From Halosolutus amylolyticus (GTDB taxonomy: Archaea > Halobacteriota > Halobacteria > Halobacteriales > Natrialbaceae), in the NCBI RefSeq assembly GCF_023566055.1, contig NZ_JALIQP010000001.1:62001-126000 (forward strand): DNA of 64,000 bases. Reading direction: 5' to 3'. This document shows, piece after piece, positions 16,071 to 23,784 of the stretch. Position 1 is the stretch's first letter; each line of letters begins with the position of its first letter. Made by a program: the position numbers and the translations under genes. The notes under the pieces were generated by a model. That model was not told the origin of the DNA and searched no databases. It was given only the letters and a program-made list of their open reading frames with translations.

Positions 16071-17093
16071 ATGAGCACGGACACCGACGCAGACGCCGAC
16101 GACGAATCGACCTCGAAGTGTGGTGCGACGACCGAAACCGAGACCGACGCCTCGTCTTCGGAGTCGAAGTGCGGCGCCTCTTCGAGCACCGCGGACGACT
16201 CGAGTAGCAAATGCGGCGCTTCGAGTTCCTCGTCATCCTCGGGCAAGTGTGGCGCCTCGAGTTCGGACGACGAATCTCACGAACAGGAGGTCGGCGCGAC
16301 GATCGAGGACTTCGACGCGGACCCCGGCCAGTTGACGGCCGTCGGGCTCGGCCCCGGTCACCCGGAGGGGATGACCGAGCGCGCCAAGACCGCCCTGCTC
16401 GAGGCCGACCACATCGTCGGCTACACGACCTACATCGAACTCGTTCCGGACGAGATCACCGAGAGGGCCGACGAGATCTACGACACGCCGATGTGCGGCG
16501 AAGTCTCCCGGACCGAGGAGGCGATCGATCGCGCGCTCGCGGGCAACGACGTCGCCATCGTCGGCAGCGGCGATCCGAACGTCTACGCGCTCGCGGGGCT
16601 GGCACTCGAGATTCTCGAGTCCAAGGGTGCGACGGCGTCGATGGTCGAGTTCGACGTGGTGCCGGGCGTCCCGGCGGCCCAGTCCTGTGCGGCCCGGCTC
16701 GGCGCACCGCTGGTGAACGACACCGTCTCGGTCTCGCTGTCGGATCACCTCGTCCCGATGCCCGAGATCGAGTCGCGACTGCACGCGGTCGCGAGCGAGA
16801 ACTTCACGATCACGATCTACAACCCCTGGAGTCGCAAGCGTCGGGAGAACTTCGAGAAGGCCTGCGAGATCCTGCTGACGCATCGCGATCCCGACACGCC
16901 GGTCGGCATCGTTCACGGCGCCGGCCGCGAGGACGAGCAGGTGCTGATCACCGAACTCGGCGAACTCGAAGCCCTCGGCGAGCACGAGATCGTCGACATG
17001 ACGACGACGATCGTCGTCGGCACCGAGGACACCTACGTCTGGGACGATCGGATGGTCACACCGCGTGGCTACGAGACGAAGTACGACTACTGA
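16071..17093 (+). CDS. cbiH: CbiH2, C17-methyltransferase with Cys-repeat extension
   Basis: A 340-residue protein. Residues about 85-340 are a CbiH methylase (GLGPGHPEGMTERAK, GSGDPNVYALAG, VPGVPAAQSCAARLGAPL, SLSDHLVPMPEIE, ending VTPRGY). The first 80 residues are a Ser/Asp-rich extension holding four copies of the tetrapeptide KCGA, with cysteines 17, 34, 48 and 60. Some bacterial CbiH proteins carry an Fe-S cluster in an extra domain, so a metal or cluster-binding role is a reasonable inference, though spacing of the cysteines does not match a standard ferredoxin motif. A ferredoxin gene follows 28 bases downstream. Confidence 0.88.
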   Translation: MSTDTDADADDESTSKCGATTETETDASSSESKCGASSSTADDSSSKCGASSSSSSSGKCGASSSDDESHEQEVGATIEDFDADPGQLTAVGLGPGHPEGMTERAKTALLEADHIVGYTTYIELVPDEITERADEIYDTPMCGEVSRTEEAIDRALAGNDVAIVGSGDPNVYALAGLALEILESKGATASMVEFDVVPGVPAAQSCAARLGAPLVNDTVSVSLSDHLVPMPEIESRLHAVASENFTITIYNPWSRKRRENFEKACEILLTHRDPDTPVGIVHGAGREDEQVLITELGELEALGEHEIVDMTTTIVVGTEDTYVWDDRMVTPRGYETKYDY

Positions 17094-17121
17094 GACGACT
17101 GCCGACCACCGACACACTACT

Positions 17122-17388
17122 ATGCCACGATACGAAGTCACCATCGAGAAGGACGCCTGTGACGGCATCTTCGCCTGCCTGACCCGGGATCCGCGGTTCG
17201 TCGAAGGCGACGACGGCCTCGCGACGATCGACCCCGGCGCAGACCCGGTGTACGACTGCGAGGGCGCGGTCACGGACACCGCGGAGCGCGTCGTTGCGAC
17301 GTTCGACGACGATCGGATCGACGAGGCGAGACGGGCCGCGGCGGCGTGTCCGACAGACGCGATCGTCGTCGAGGAGGTGGCCGAATGA
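17122..17388 (+). CDS. Single-cluster ferredoxin
   Basis: An 88-residue small ferredoxin. Cys13 and Cys19 lie in CDGIFAC near the N-terminus and Cys76 in AAACPTDAI near the C-terminus, matching single-cluster ferredoxins with CX5C and CP motifs. The usual middle Cys is replaced, suggesting a [3Fe-4S] cluster or Asp ligation, and Cys46 is a possible further ligand. Its place after CbiH2 suggests it donates or accepts electrons in corrin ring contraction or the missing C6 reduction (inference). I chose the ATG after a 28-base gap because the sequence from there matches ferredoxin N-termini. It overlaps the next gene by four bases. Confidence 0.85.
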   Translation: MPRYEVTIEKDACDGIFACLTRDPRFVEGDDGLATIDPGADPVYDCEGAVTDTAERVVATFDDDRIDEARRAAAACPTDAIVVEEVAE

Positions 17389-18122
17389 GCGACGCGGAGT
17401 CGCCGATCGACGACGAGGTGACCGGAATCGAGATCCAGGTGCCGGCCGACCCCCTCGCGGGACATCCCGCGACGGCCTACTTCTGGGGCCACGTCGCCGG
17501 AAGCGGGACGGTCAGCGACGCGGGCATCGACGTCGTCACGAACGACGAGGCGTCCGCGCAGGTGCTCGCGGCGATCGCGGGCGGTGAACTCGAGCACCGG
17601 ACGATCAGTCGCGAGTACGCTCACGACGCGTCGATCACACGGACCGAGGACGAGTACACGCTCTCGATCGAGGCCGGGGACGCCGATGGCGAGGACGACG
17701 CGCACCTCCTCGGACGACGCGGGGCGATCGGCCTCCCCGTCGACGGCCGCGGTAACTACCGATTCGGCGCGTTCTCGGCGTACGATCGGGAACTGCTCCG
17801 GGGTCTGCTCGAGGGCTGTGGAACGATCTGTTTCAAGTCCTCGAGCGCCAGTGTGGGAATCTCGTTCGTCCACGACGATCGGGACCTGCTCGCGTTCGTG
17901 CAGGATTCGATCGCCGACTGTCCGGTCGACGCACCCCTGGGCGATCTCTCCGAGACGTCTTCGGGCGGCTACTGGTTCGGCGTCGACGACGACGCCGCGC
18001 CCGCGTTCGGCACCTGGCTCTACGAGGACTGCGAGGAGACCGGCCTGTTCGCCCCGAGTCGCCGACGCAAACTCGAACGGAGCCTCGAACAGGCCGCGGC
18101 GTACGACGATCCCCAGCAGTAA
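17385..18122 (+). CDS. LAGLIDADG-fold protein in the cobalamin operon
   Basis: A 245-residue protein with two helices that align to the LAGLIDADG motif: FWGHVAGSGTV at residues 33-43 and LRGLLEGCGTI at 138-148. The C-terminal WLYEDCEETG and SRRRKL stretch resembles the end of LAGLIDADG domains. In the first helix the acidic catalytic position is Ala; in the second it is Glu. The pseudo-symmetric two-repeat layout fits a single-chain LAGLIDADG protein, usually a homing endonuclease, but it is not within an intron or intein and is locked in the operon by a four-base overlap with the ferredoxin gene. A domesticated, possibly non-nuclease role in cobalamin synthesis is inferred. Confidence 0.6.
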   Translation: MSDAESPIDDEVTGIEIQVPADPLAGHPATAYFWGHVAGSGTVSDAGIDVVTNDEASAQVLAAIAGGELEHRTISREYAHDASITRTEDEYTLSIEAGDADGEDDAHLLGRRGAIGLPVDGRGNYRFGAFSAYDRELLRGLLEGCGTICFKSSSASVGISFVHDDRDLLAFVQDSIADCPVDAPLGDLSETSSGGYWFGVDDDAAPAFGTWLYEDCEETGLFAPSRRRKLERSLEQAAAYDDPQQ

Positions 18123-18141
18123 CCCACGCACACGAAATACG

Positions 18142-19368
18142 ATGAGCACACCTGACGACACCCCGTCCACGACGGCCTTCGACGACGAGGCGGTCCTCCT
18201 GGTGGGACACGGCTCCCGCCGGGAGAAGTCGAACGAGCAGGTCCGGGACCTGGCGGCCGACCTCGAGTCCCGACTGGGGATTCCGGTCGACGCGGCGTTC
18301 CTCGAACTCGCGGAGCCGGCGATCGACGAGGCGTTCGCCGAACTCGCGACGATCGTCTCGCGGGTTACGGTCGTCCACTGTTCGCTGTTCGCCGCGAGCC
18401 ACGTCAAGAACGACGTCCCGCTGGCGATCGAACAGGCCCGCGCGGCCCACGACGTCGAGATCGCCAACGGCTCCCACCTGGGGATTCACCCGGCGATCGT
18501 CGACCTGCTCGACGATCGGGCCGCCGCGGTCGAGCGCGAACTCGGCGTCGACCGGGGGACCGACGACGTCGCCGTCGTCCTCTGCGGGCGCGGGTCGAGC
18601 GATCCGGACGCCAACGGCGACGTCCACAAACTGGCCCGGTTGCTGTACGAGGGGCGGGCGTTCGATCGCGTGGAGGCCTCGTTCGTCGGCGTCACGGAGC
18701 CGACGCTGGAGGAGTCCCTTCACGGACTCTCGAAACACCGGCCGGACGCGGTCGTCGTCCTGCCGTACATGCTCGGGGACGGCGTCCTCACCCAGCGGGT
18801 TCGGGACTGGACCGCAGCGTTCGACGACGAGTATCCCTACGTCGATGCGCTGGCGGGCGACCCGCTCGGGACCGACTCGCGGCTGCTCGACGTCTTCGCC
18901 GATCGGTGGCAGGAGGCCCGGACGGGTAGCGTCGAGATGTCCTGTGATACCTGCAAGTACAAGGTCGACCTCGAGGGCTACGAGGAGGACGTCGGCGGCG
19001 CACGGGCGATGCTCCGCGCGCTCGCCCACCAGGGGGCCCACGCCGATCGGGACGACGTCGACGACGAGCCACACAGTCACGACGGGCCCGCGAAACACGT
19101 CGCGGTGTGTACGAACCGGACCTGTGCCGAGATGGGGTCCCCAGCGGTAATCGAACGGCTTCGCCAGGCGGCCCGCGACTCCGACCACTGCGACGCCCGG
19201 ATCACCCGATCGTCCTGTCTCGGCCGCTGCGGTGACGGCCCGATGGTCGCCGTCTATCCCGACGGGATCTGGTACGGCGACGTCGACCGCAACGACGCCG
19301 AGCGGATCGTCACCGACCACCTCGATCGCGATCGGATCGTCAGCGACCTCGTCGATCGGACGCTGTAG
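18142..19368 (+). CDS. cbiX: Sirohydrochlorin cobaltochelatase CbiX with 2Fe-2S domain
   Basis: A 408-residue protein. Two CbiX repeats occupy about residues 15-265, beginning VLLVGHGSRREKSNEQV, with the second repeat at VAVVLCGRGSSDPDANGD. This is the two-domain long form that inserts cobalt into sirohydrochlorin, the early step of the anaerobic-type pathway. A CDTCKYK motif (Cys268, Cys271) joins it to a C-terminal thioredoxin-like [2Fe-2S] ferredoxin domain with Cys323, Cys328, Cys359 and Cys363 (CX4C then CX3C). The domain may sense redox state or supply electrons. A His-rich patch (DDEPHSHDG) lies between. The start ATG is 19 bases after the previous stop. Confidence 0.9.
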   Translation: MSTPDDTPSTTAFDDEAVLLVGHGSRREKSNEQVRDLAADLESRLGIPVDAAFLELAEPAIDEAFAELATIVSRVTVVHCSLFAASHVKNDVPLAIEQARAAHDVEIANGSHLGIHPAIVDLLDDRAAAVERELGVDRGTDDVAVVLCGRGSSDPDANGDVHKLARLLYEGRAFDRVEASFVGVTEPTLEESLHGLSKHRPDAVVVLPYMLGDGVLTQRVRDWTAAFDDEYPYVDALAGDPLGTDSRLLDVFADRWQEARTGSVEMSCDTCKYKVDLEGYEEDVGGARAMLRALAHQGAHADRDDVDDEPHSHDGPAKHVAVCTNRTCAEMGSPAVIERLRQAARDSDHCDARITRSSCLGRCGDGPMVAVYPDGIWYGDVDRNDAERIVTDHLDRDRIVSDLVDRTL

Positions 19369-19423
19369 GAGTTGCATCGCTCGCCGAACACACGACTGCC
19401 GACACGACTCACCACGCACCACC

Positions 19424-19795
19424 ATGAGCTGTCACGAAATCGAAGCGCTACGACTCGGACTGATGACCGTCCTCGGCGTCGGGGACGAGAGCACCCGCGA
19501 CCACGCGGCGAAAGAACTCGATGGCCATCTGGAGGGACCGATCGAGGGACTCGCGAACGCCGAGAGCCTCGCCGAACTCCAGCGCCACCTCGACGCGGCG
19601 CTGGTCGACCTGGAGGAGGAGGTCGCGACGATGGATCGCGAGGATCCGGCCTACGACTACACCCGCGGCCGTCTGCTCGAGGTTCGTAACGCCGAGCGGG
19701 CGGTCCAGCGACTCACTGCGCAGGGAGAGAGCATCGTCGACGGCCTCGGCGAGGCGCACGACACCCTCCACGAAACGTTCCCCGTAGAGGAGTGA
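19424..19795 (+). CDS. DUF3209-like protein
   Basis: A 123-residue, acidic, mostly helical protein beginning MSCHEIEALRLGLM. I recall this as the DUF3209 family, found in haloarchaea beside cbiX; that is from memory, not a search. The Cys and His at positions 3 and 4 form a possible N-terminal metal site. The remainder looks like a helical bundle, with LAELQRHLDAALVDLEEEVA and a second helix pair. No enzyme motif is visible. Its conserved place within the cob operon suggests an accessory role, such as a partner of CbiX or a cobalt handler. Confidence 0.7.
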   Translation: MSCHEIEALRLGLMTVLGVGDESTRDHAAKELDGHLEGPIEGLANAESLAELQRHLDAALVDLEEEVATMDREDPAYDYTRGRLLEVRNAERAVQRLTAQGESIVDGLGEAHDTLHETFPVEE

Positions 19796-19797
19796 GA

Positions 19798-21111
19798 ATG
19801 GCGAGTTCCGAATCCGACACCGGCGCACGAGCCGATCGGAACGGCGAGTTCCGGCAACTCAGCCTCGGCGAGATCGAGGCCGCGCGGAGTCGCCACACGT
19901 GGACTCGATCGGCCGTCCACGTCACCGGCGACCTCGTCCTCGCGGGACGGTGGGACGGCACCGTTACCGCGTTCGACGCCGACTCGCTCGAGACGCGGTG
20001 GACGGCTTCCCACCCGGATCACGCGGTCGGGATCGCGACGCTCGAGGACGGAACCGGGACGGGAAGCGGCACCGACGCCGACGCGATCGTCGTCGCCGGT
20101 CGCGGCGAGACGGGGACGATTGCGGCCTACAACGCCGAAACCGGGGCTAAGCAGTGGCGCTACGACACCGCGGCCGACGTCGGCGACCCCGTCAGGGACT
20201 CCGTCTTCTACCTGCCGTACGTCGTCGCGATCGAGGCCGGCGACACGGACGCGGGCGACGAACGGCTCTACGCCGCGGCCCGCCGGTACGAACGGGACGG
20301 TGATGTTCGGCGCTGGTACAGCACCGTCCTCGCGTTCGACGCCGACGGCACCGTTCGCTGGCGGTACGAGACCGACGCCTCGCCGATCGCGATCGACCTC
20401 GCCCCCGACGGAGACCGACTGGCAGTCGGCTACAACCGCTGTCTGGGTGACCACGATCACGGCCTCGTCGTCCTCGACGCGGCGACCGGCGACCCGAAGT
20501 GGACGTGGGATCCCGGGACGCCGGGCGATCGGCGCGTCGGCGACGTCTCGTTCGACGGCGATCGACTCGCCGTCGCGAGCCACGGGGACAAGCGCGGCTA
20601 CCTGCTCGGGCCGGGCGGTGCCGAGCGCTGGTGGGTCGACCTCGCGGTCGAGACCGAGATCGACGGGGAGACGCTGTACGCCTACCCGAATCACGTCTCC
20701 GCGAGCGACGGTCGCGTCGCGTTCGTGACCGGCAACACCTACGCCGAAGAGAGCCGCGAGACCGAGAATCGGCACCCGAACGAACACCGCGTTACGGTCG
20801 TCGACGCCGCGGGCGATCCCGTGTGGGACGACGCGGTCCGTGGCTTCGTCCACGGACTCGCCGCTGCCGACGGGACGATCGTCGCGCCCTGCGCGCAGAA
20901 CTTCCGGGTCCGGGATCCCGGGACCCACGCCATCCGCTGGTTCGATCGCGAGACGGGCACCGGCGGCGTCGAGGGGTTCGACGGGATCGCGACCGCGGCC
21001 GCCGTCGCGGACGGGACGATCGCCGCCATCGAGGAACCCGTCGAGTACCACGACGAGAGTGAGACGCGCGGCGAGTACGCCGTTCACGTCGGATCGGTCG
21101 ACGGGTGCTGA
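19798..21111 (+). CDS. PQQ/WD40-like beta-propeller protein
   Basis: A 437-residue protein made of repeated beta-sheet blades, for example AGRWDGTVTAFDADSLETRW, YNAETGAKQWRYDT and LDAATGDPKWTWDPGT, the pattern of PQQ-like or BamB-type propellers. There is no signal peptide or lipobox, so it should be cytoplasmic. It begins two bases after the DUF3209 stop and is the last gene of the cob operon. Propellers are mostly protein-binding scaffolds, so it may assemble cob enzymes or chelatase subunits, but nothing in the sequence fixes its role. PQQ binding itself is not implied. Confidence 0.75.
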   Translation: MASSESDTGARADRNGEFRQLSLGEIEAARSRHTWTRSAVHVTGDLVLAGRWDGTVTAFDADSLETRWTASHPDHAVGIATLEDGTGTGSGTDADAIVVAGRGETGTIAAYNAETGAKQWRYDTAADVGDPVRDSVFYLPYVVAIEAGDTDAGDERLYAAARRYERDGDVRRWYSTVLAFDADGTVRWRYETDASPIAIDLAPDGDRLAVGYNRCLGDHDHGLVVLDAATGDPKWTWDPGTPGDRRVGDVSFDGDRLAVASHGDKRGYLLGPGGAERWWVDLAVETEIDGETLYAYPNHVSASDGRVAFVTGNTYAEESRETENRHPNEHRVTVVDAAGDPVWDDAVRGFVHGLAAADGTIVAPCAQNFRVRDPGTHAIRWFDRETGTGGVEGFDGIATAAAVADGTIAAIEEPVEYHDESETRGEYAVHVGSVDGC

Positions 21112-21240
21112 CTCGTTCGATCGACGCCGAGGTCCGGTCTCGAACGTCGATCCGTCGCTCTGTCGATCGTCGTCGGTACTGACAGTCGCACACGCAAGGG
21201 CAACCCCCACAACGCTGTCTCCCGTCTGTATTTTCGAATA

Positions 21241-22326
21241 ATGACAGCGGGACCAGAAACTGATACCAGCGACGAGTGTTCGGATCCCGTAGTGGTCGGA
21301 TCCACCTCGAGCCGTCCCGACGGGGTCGATCGACGGGCCCAGCCGTCCCGACGGGTGATGACCGACGGCGGGCAGGCACAGGCCGAACCCGAGGCGGACG
21401 ACGAGAGCGAGGCAGACACCGAAGAGGAAGCCGAGGACGATGGTGAAGCTGACGCCGGAGAAGAGACAGAAGGGGCCGAAGAGGAGGCTGAAGCGGAGCC
21501 AGCAGAGGTCGAAGAGGAGTCGGAAGGGGTCGAAGAGGAGCCAGCAGAGGCCGAGGAAGACGAAGCTGAAGAAGAAGACGAAGAGGGACTGGACGTAACC
21601 GGAGACCTCGTCGAAGACGATCGCGCGGAGGGGCACGCCGACGACGCCGAAACCGTGTACGAGGGTGACGACGCCTCCGGCGTCCTGCACCTCGATCTCG
21701 ACGGCCTGTTCCTGGACCTGCTCGGGCTCGAGGTCAACCTGAACCCGGTCACCCTCGACGTCTCGGCCCGGCCCGGGGGTGGCAATTTACTCGGGAACTT
21801 GCTGTCCGCGGTGACGGGCCTGCTGGACGGCCCGGGTGCGCTGCTGGACAAGGTGACGTCGCTGCTGGGGAAGCCACTGGAGTGGCTCGGTTCCCTGACG
21901 GACAAGCTGAAGTCGATACTCGGCAAGCCGAAGGAGTGGCTCGGCTCCCTGTCGGAGCGGGTAAAGAGCGGGCTCAGCGATCTGGTCCGTAAACCCGGAG
22001 CCTTCCTCAGGAGTCTCTTCGGTCGTGGTGAGGCGGAGGATATCGAAGAAGGAGCGGCAGAAGAACCGGTCGGCGAAGAGGAAGGGGAAGAAGCGGAGGC
22101 CGAACCCGGACGAATCGCCTCGGCGGTCCAGTGGGTCCGATCGACACTGTCGGGCGCGGCGGGCTGGCTGAAGGAGAAACTCGTCGGTCTCGTCCCGGGA
22201 CTCCCGGTAGAGGAGGTCATCGCGACGATCGTTCGGAGCGTGATCCAGCAACTCCTCGAGCAACTCGAACCGGAAGGTGAACGCGACGAAGCGGACGCAC
22301 AGGAGGGCGCACCAGCGGAAGCATAA
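21241..22326 (+). CDS. Acidic protein with GNLLGNLL amphipathic module
   Basis: A 361-residue protein of unknown function. Residues about 50-140 are a Glu/Ala-rich low-complexity stretch. From about 148 comes a block of alternating hydrophobic residues, LHLDLDGLFLDLLGLEVNLN, then GGGNLLGNLLSAVTGLLDG. I remember similar stretches in hypothetical proteins of many bacteria. Repeated amphipathic segments follow (KPLEWLGSLTDKLKS and KPKEWLGSLSERVKS), then a second Glu-rich linker and a C-terminal hydrophobic helix. No signal peptide is seen. The start is ambiguous: an in-frame ATG at 21358 is also possible. It leads a four-gene same-strand cluster with 2-53-base gaps. Confidence 0.6.
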   Translation: MTAGPETDTSDECSDPVVVGSTSSRPDGVDRRAQPSRRVMTDGGQAQAEPEADDESEADTEEEAEDDGEADAGEETEGAEEEAEAEPAEVEEESEGVEEEPAEAEEDEAEEEDEEGLDVTGDLVEDDRAEGHADDAETVYEGDDASGVLHLDLDGLFLDLLGLEVNLNPVTLDVSARPGGGNLLGNLLSAVTGLLDGPGALLDKVTSLLGKPLEWLGSLTDKLKSILGKPKEWLGSLSERVKSGLSDLVRKPGAFLRSLFGRGEAEDIEEGAAEEPVGEEEGEEAEAEPGRIASAVQWVRSTLSGAAGWLKEKLVGLVPGLPVEEVIATIVRSVIQQLLEQLEPEGERDEADAQEGAPAEA

Positions 22327-22328
22327 CA

Positions 22329-22811
22329 ATGAGTCAGGAAACCGAATCGATGACCCAGCGGATCGACTACGAATCGATCACCGAGAACATCAACCTCGAC
22401 GAGTTGATCGAGGGAACCCAGTGGGAGGACCAGATCGACGAGGACGAACCCCTCGGAGAGGCACTCGGTGCGATGATCGGCGCAGTTATCGGCCGAAAGC
22501 TCGGCGAGACCCTCGGTCGATCGATCGGACATCTCGTCGTCGAGGAACTCTTCGGGAAGAAAGACGAGGCGGAGGAAGAAGAAGCCGCCGAGGAAGCGGA
22601 GAAAGAAGAAGCAGTCGAGGAAGCGGAGGAAGAGGAAGCCGTCGAGGAAGCAGAAGAAGCGGCCGACGAAGAAGGGACCGAGGAGGCAGAGGACGAAGAG
22701 ACAGAAGGCGAGGGTGAAGAAGCGGAAGCCGAGGCGGACGAAGACACTGCCGACGAGAGTGAGGAAGCCGAGGCAGAAGACGACGGCGACGACAGTGACG
22801 AGGAGGGCTAA
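22329..22811 (+). CDS. Glycine-zipper acidic protein, 160 residues
   Basis: The first half contains LGEALGAMIGAVIGRKLGET followed by LGRSIGHLVVEELF, a helix with glycines every four residues (glycine zipper), which usually packs into membranes or oligomers. The second half is almost entirely Glu, Ala and Asp. It begins two bases after the preceding gene, so the two are probably co-translated. The zipper closely resembles that of the next gene, suggesting paralogy. Function is unknown. Confidence 0.6.
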   Translation: MSQETESMTQRIDYESITENINLDELIEGTQWEDQIDEDEPLGEALGAMIGAVIGRKLGETLGRSIGHLVVEELFGKKDEAEEEEAAEEAEKEEAVEEAEEEEAVEEAEEAADEEGTEEAEDEETEGEGEEAEAEADEDTADESEEAEAEDDGDDSDEEG

Positions 22812-22864
22812 ACCCGTGACGACGACTCGTTCCATCGACGATCGATCGACGCGAGGTGACGCGG

Positions 22865-23737
22865 ATGAGTGACGATTCCGGGCTGACGGAGGCCGTCACC
22901 ACCGAGGTCACGAATCAGGTCGGCGTTGCCGAACTGCTCGGCGACGGCGATATCGAGGACGAGATCGACGGCGACGAGATCGGGGCGGCAGTCGGCCGCC
23001 GGTTCGGCGAGCGGATCGGTCGGGAACTGGGCGGTTCGATCGGCCGCGAGGTCCACGAGGCGCTCGCGCAGGGTGTCGAGGAAGAGAAGGACCTCTCGGA
23101 GCTTCGATCCGACGTCACGTCGGGAGTCAAGGAGGGGTTCGGTGACGCCCTGGACGAACTCGGCGGGCGGGAGGCCCTCGAATCGCTGGCCGGGTCGGTC
23201 ACCGACGGGGGTCGACTGGGAGGGATACTCGATCGCGACGAGTCCGCAGGCGAGTCGGCGATCGAAGATGAGGAAGCGCCAGAGGAGGACGAAACGGCGG
23301 AGGAAGATGAGGAAGCGCCAGAGGAGGACGAAACGGCGGAGGAAGATGAGGAAGCGCCAGAGGAGGACGAAACGGCGGAAGAAGAGGATGAAGCGGCAGA
23401 GAAAGACGAATCGTCAGAGGAAGAGGAGGAAGCGCCAGAAGAAGAGGAGGCGGCTGAGAAGGCTGACGAGGACGAATCCGATTCCGAACCGTCGGCCGAA
23501 GACCTCGAGGATCTCAGGCGGGAGACGCTGGCGGACTTCCTCGGGGTGATGTCCTACCAGGACCTCCAGTCGATCGCCAAGGACGTCGACGTCAAGGCGA
23601 ACCTGAGTCGGGAGGAGATGACCGACGAGATCATCGAGACGGTGACGAGCGACGACGAGGCGTCGGCAGGTGAGGACGGCGAGTCGACGGGCGACGATGG
23701 GGAGTCTGCGGACGAAGCGACCCAGGAAGCGGAGTGA
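22865..23737 (+). CDS. Glycine-zipper acidic protein with repeats and a SAP-like end
   Basis: A 290-residue protein. Residues about 38-70 hold a zipper (GAAVGRRFGERIGRELGGSI) like that of the preceding gene. A long Glu-rich middle carries three tandem copies of a 13-residue unit, EDEEAPEEDETAE. The C-terminal part (about 215-260, ETLADFLGVMSYQDLQSIAK then SREEMTDEIIETV) resembles SAP or Rho-N-type helix-extended-loop-helix modules, which often bind nucleic acid. I chose the ATG; an in-frame GTG three codons upstream is possible. Role unknown. Confidence 0.6.
   Translation: MSDDSGLTEAVTTEVTNQVGVAELLGDGDIEDEIDGDEIGAAVGRRFGERIGRELGGSIGREVHEALAQGVEEEKDLSELRSDVTSGVKEGFGDALDELGGREALESLAGSVTDGGRLGGILDRDESAGESAIEDEEAPEEDETAEEDEEAPEEDETAEEDEEAPEEDETAEEEDEAAEKDESSEEEEEAPEEEEAAEKADEDESDSEPSAEDLEDLRRETLADFLGVMSYQDLQSIAKDVDVKANLSREEMTDEIIETVTSDDEASAGEDGESTGDDGESADEATQEAE
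23264..23380 (+). repeat. 39-bp tandem repeat, three copies
   Basis: Three near-identical in-frame 39-bp units encode EDEEAPEEDETAE inside the acidic linker of the glycine-zipper protein. The DNA identity between units implies recent duplication by slippage. Confidence 0.85.
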
Positions 23738-23784
23738 CCGCCACGATCGACGACGATCGAGGGACGACGGGAGCAAGCACACAC

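Noticed and set aside
21084-22835. Minus-strand frame of 583 codons opposite two acidic genes
   Set aside because: Its Ser- and Phe-rich composition is the antisense image of Glu-rich codons; the plus-strand genes have proper spacing and starts.
22816-22872. 18-codon GTG micro-ORF before the second glycine-zipper gene
   Set aside because: It overlaps the next start by eight bases and has only a GTG start and no Shine-Dalgarno, so it is weaker than the other four micro-ORFs.
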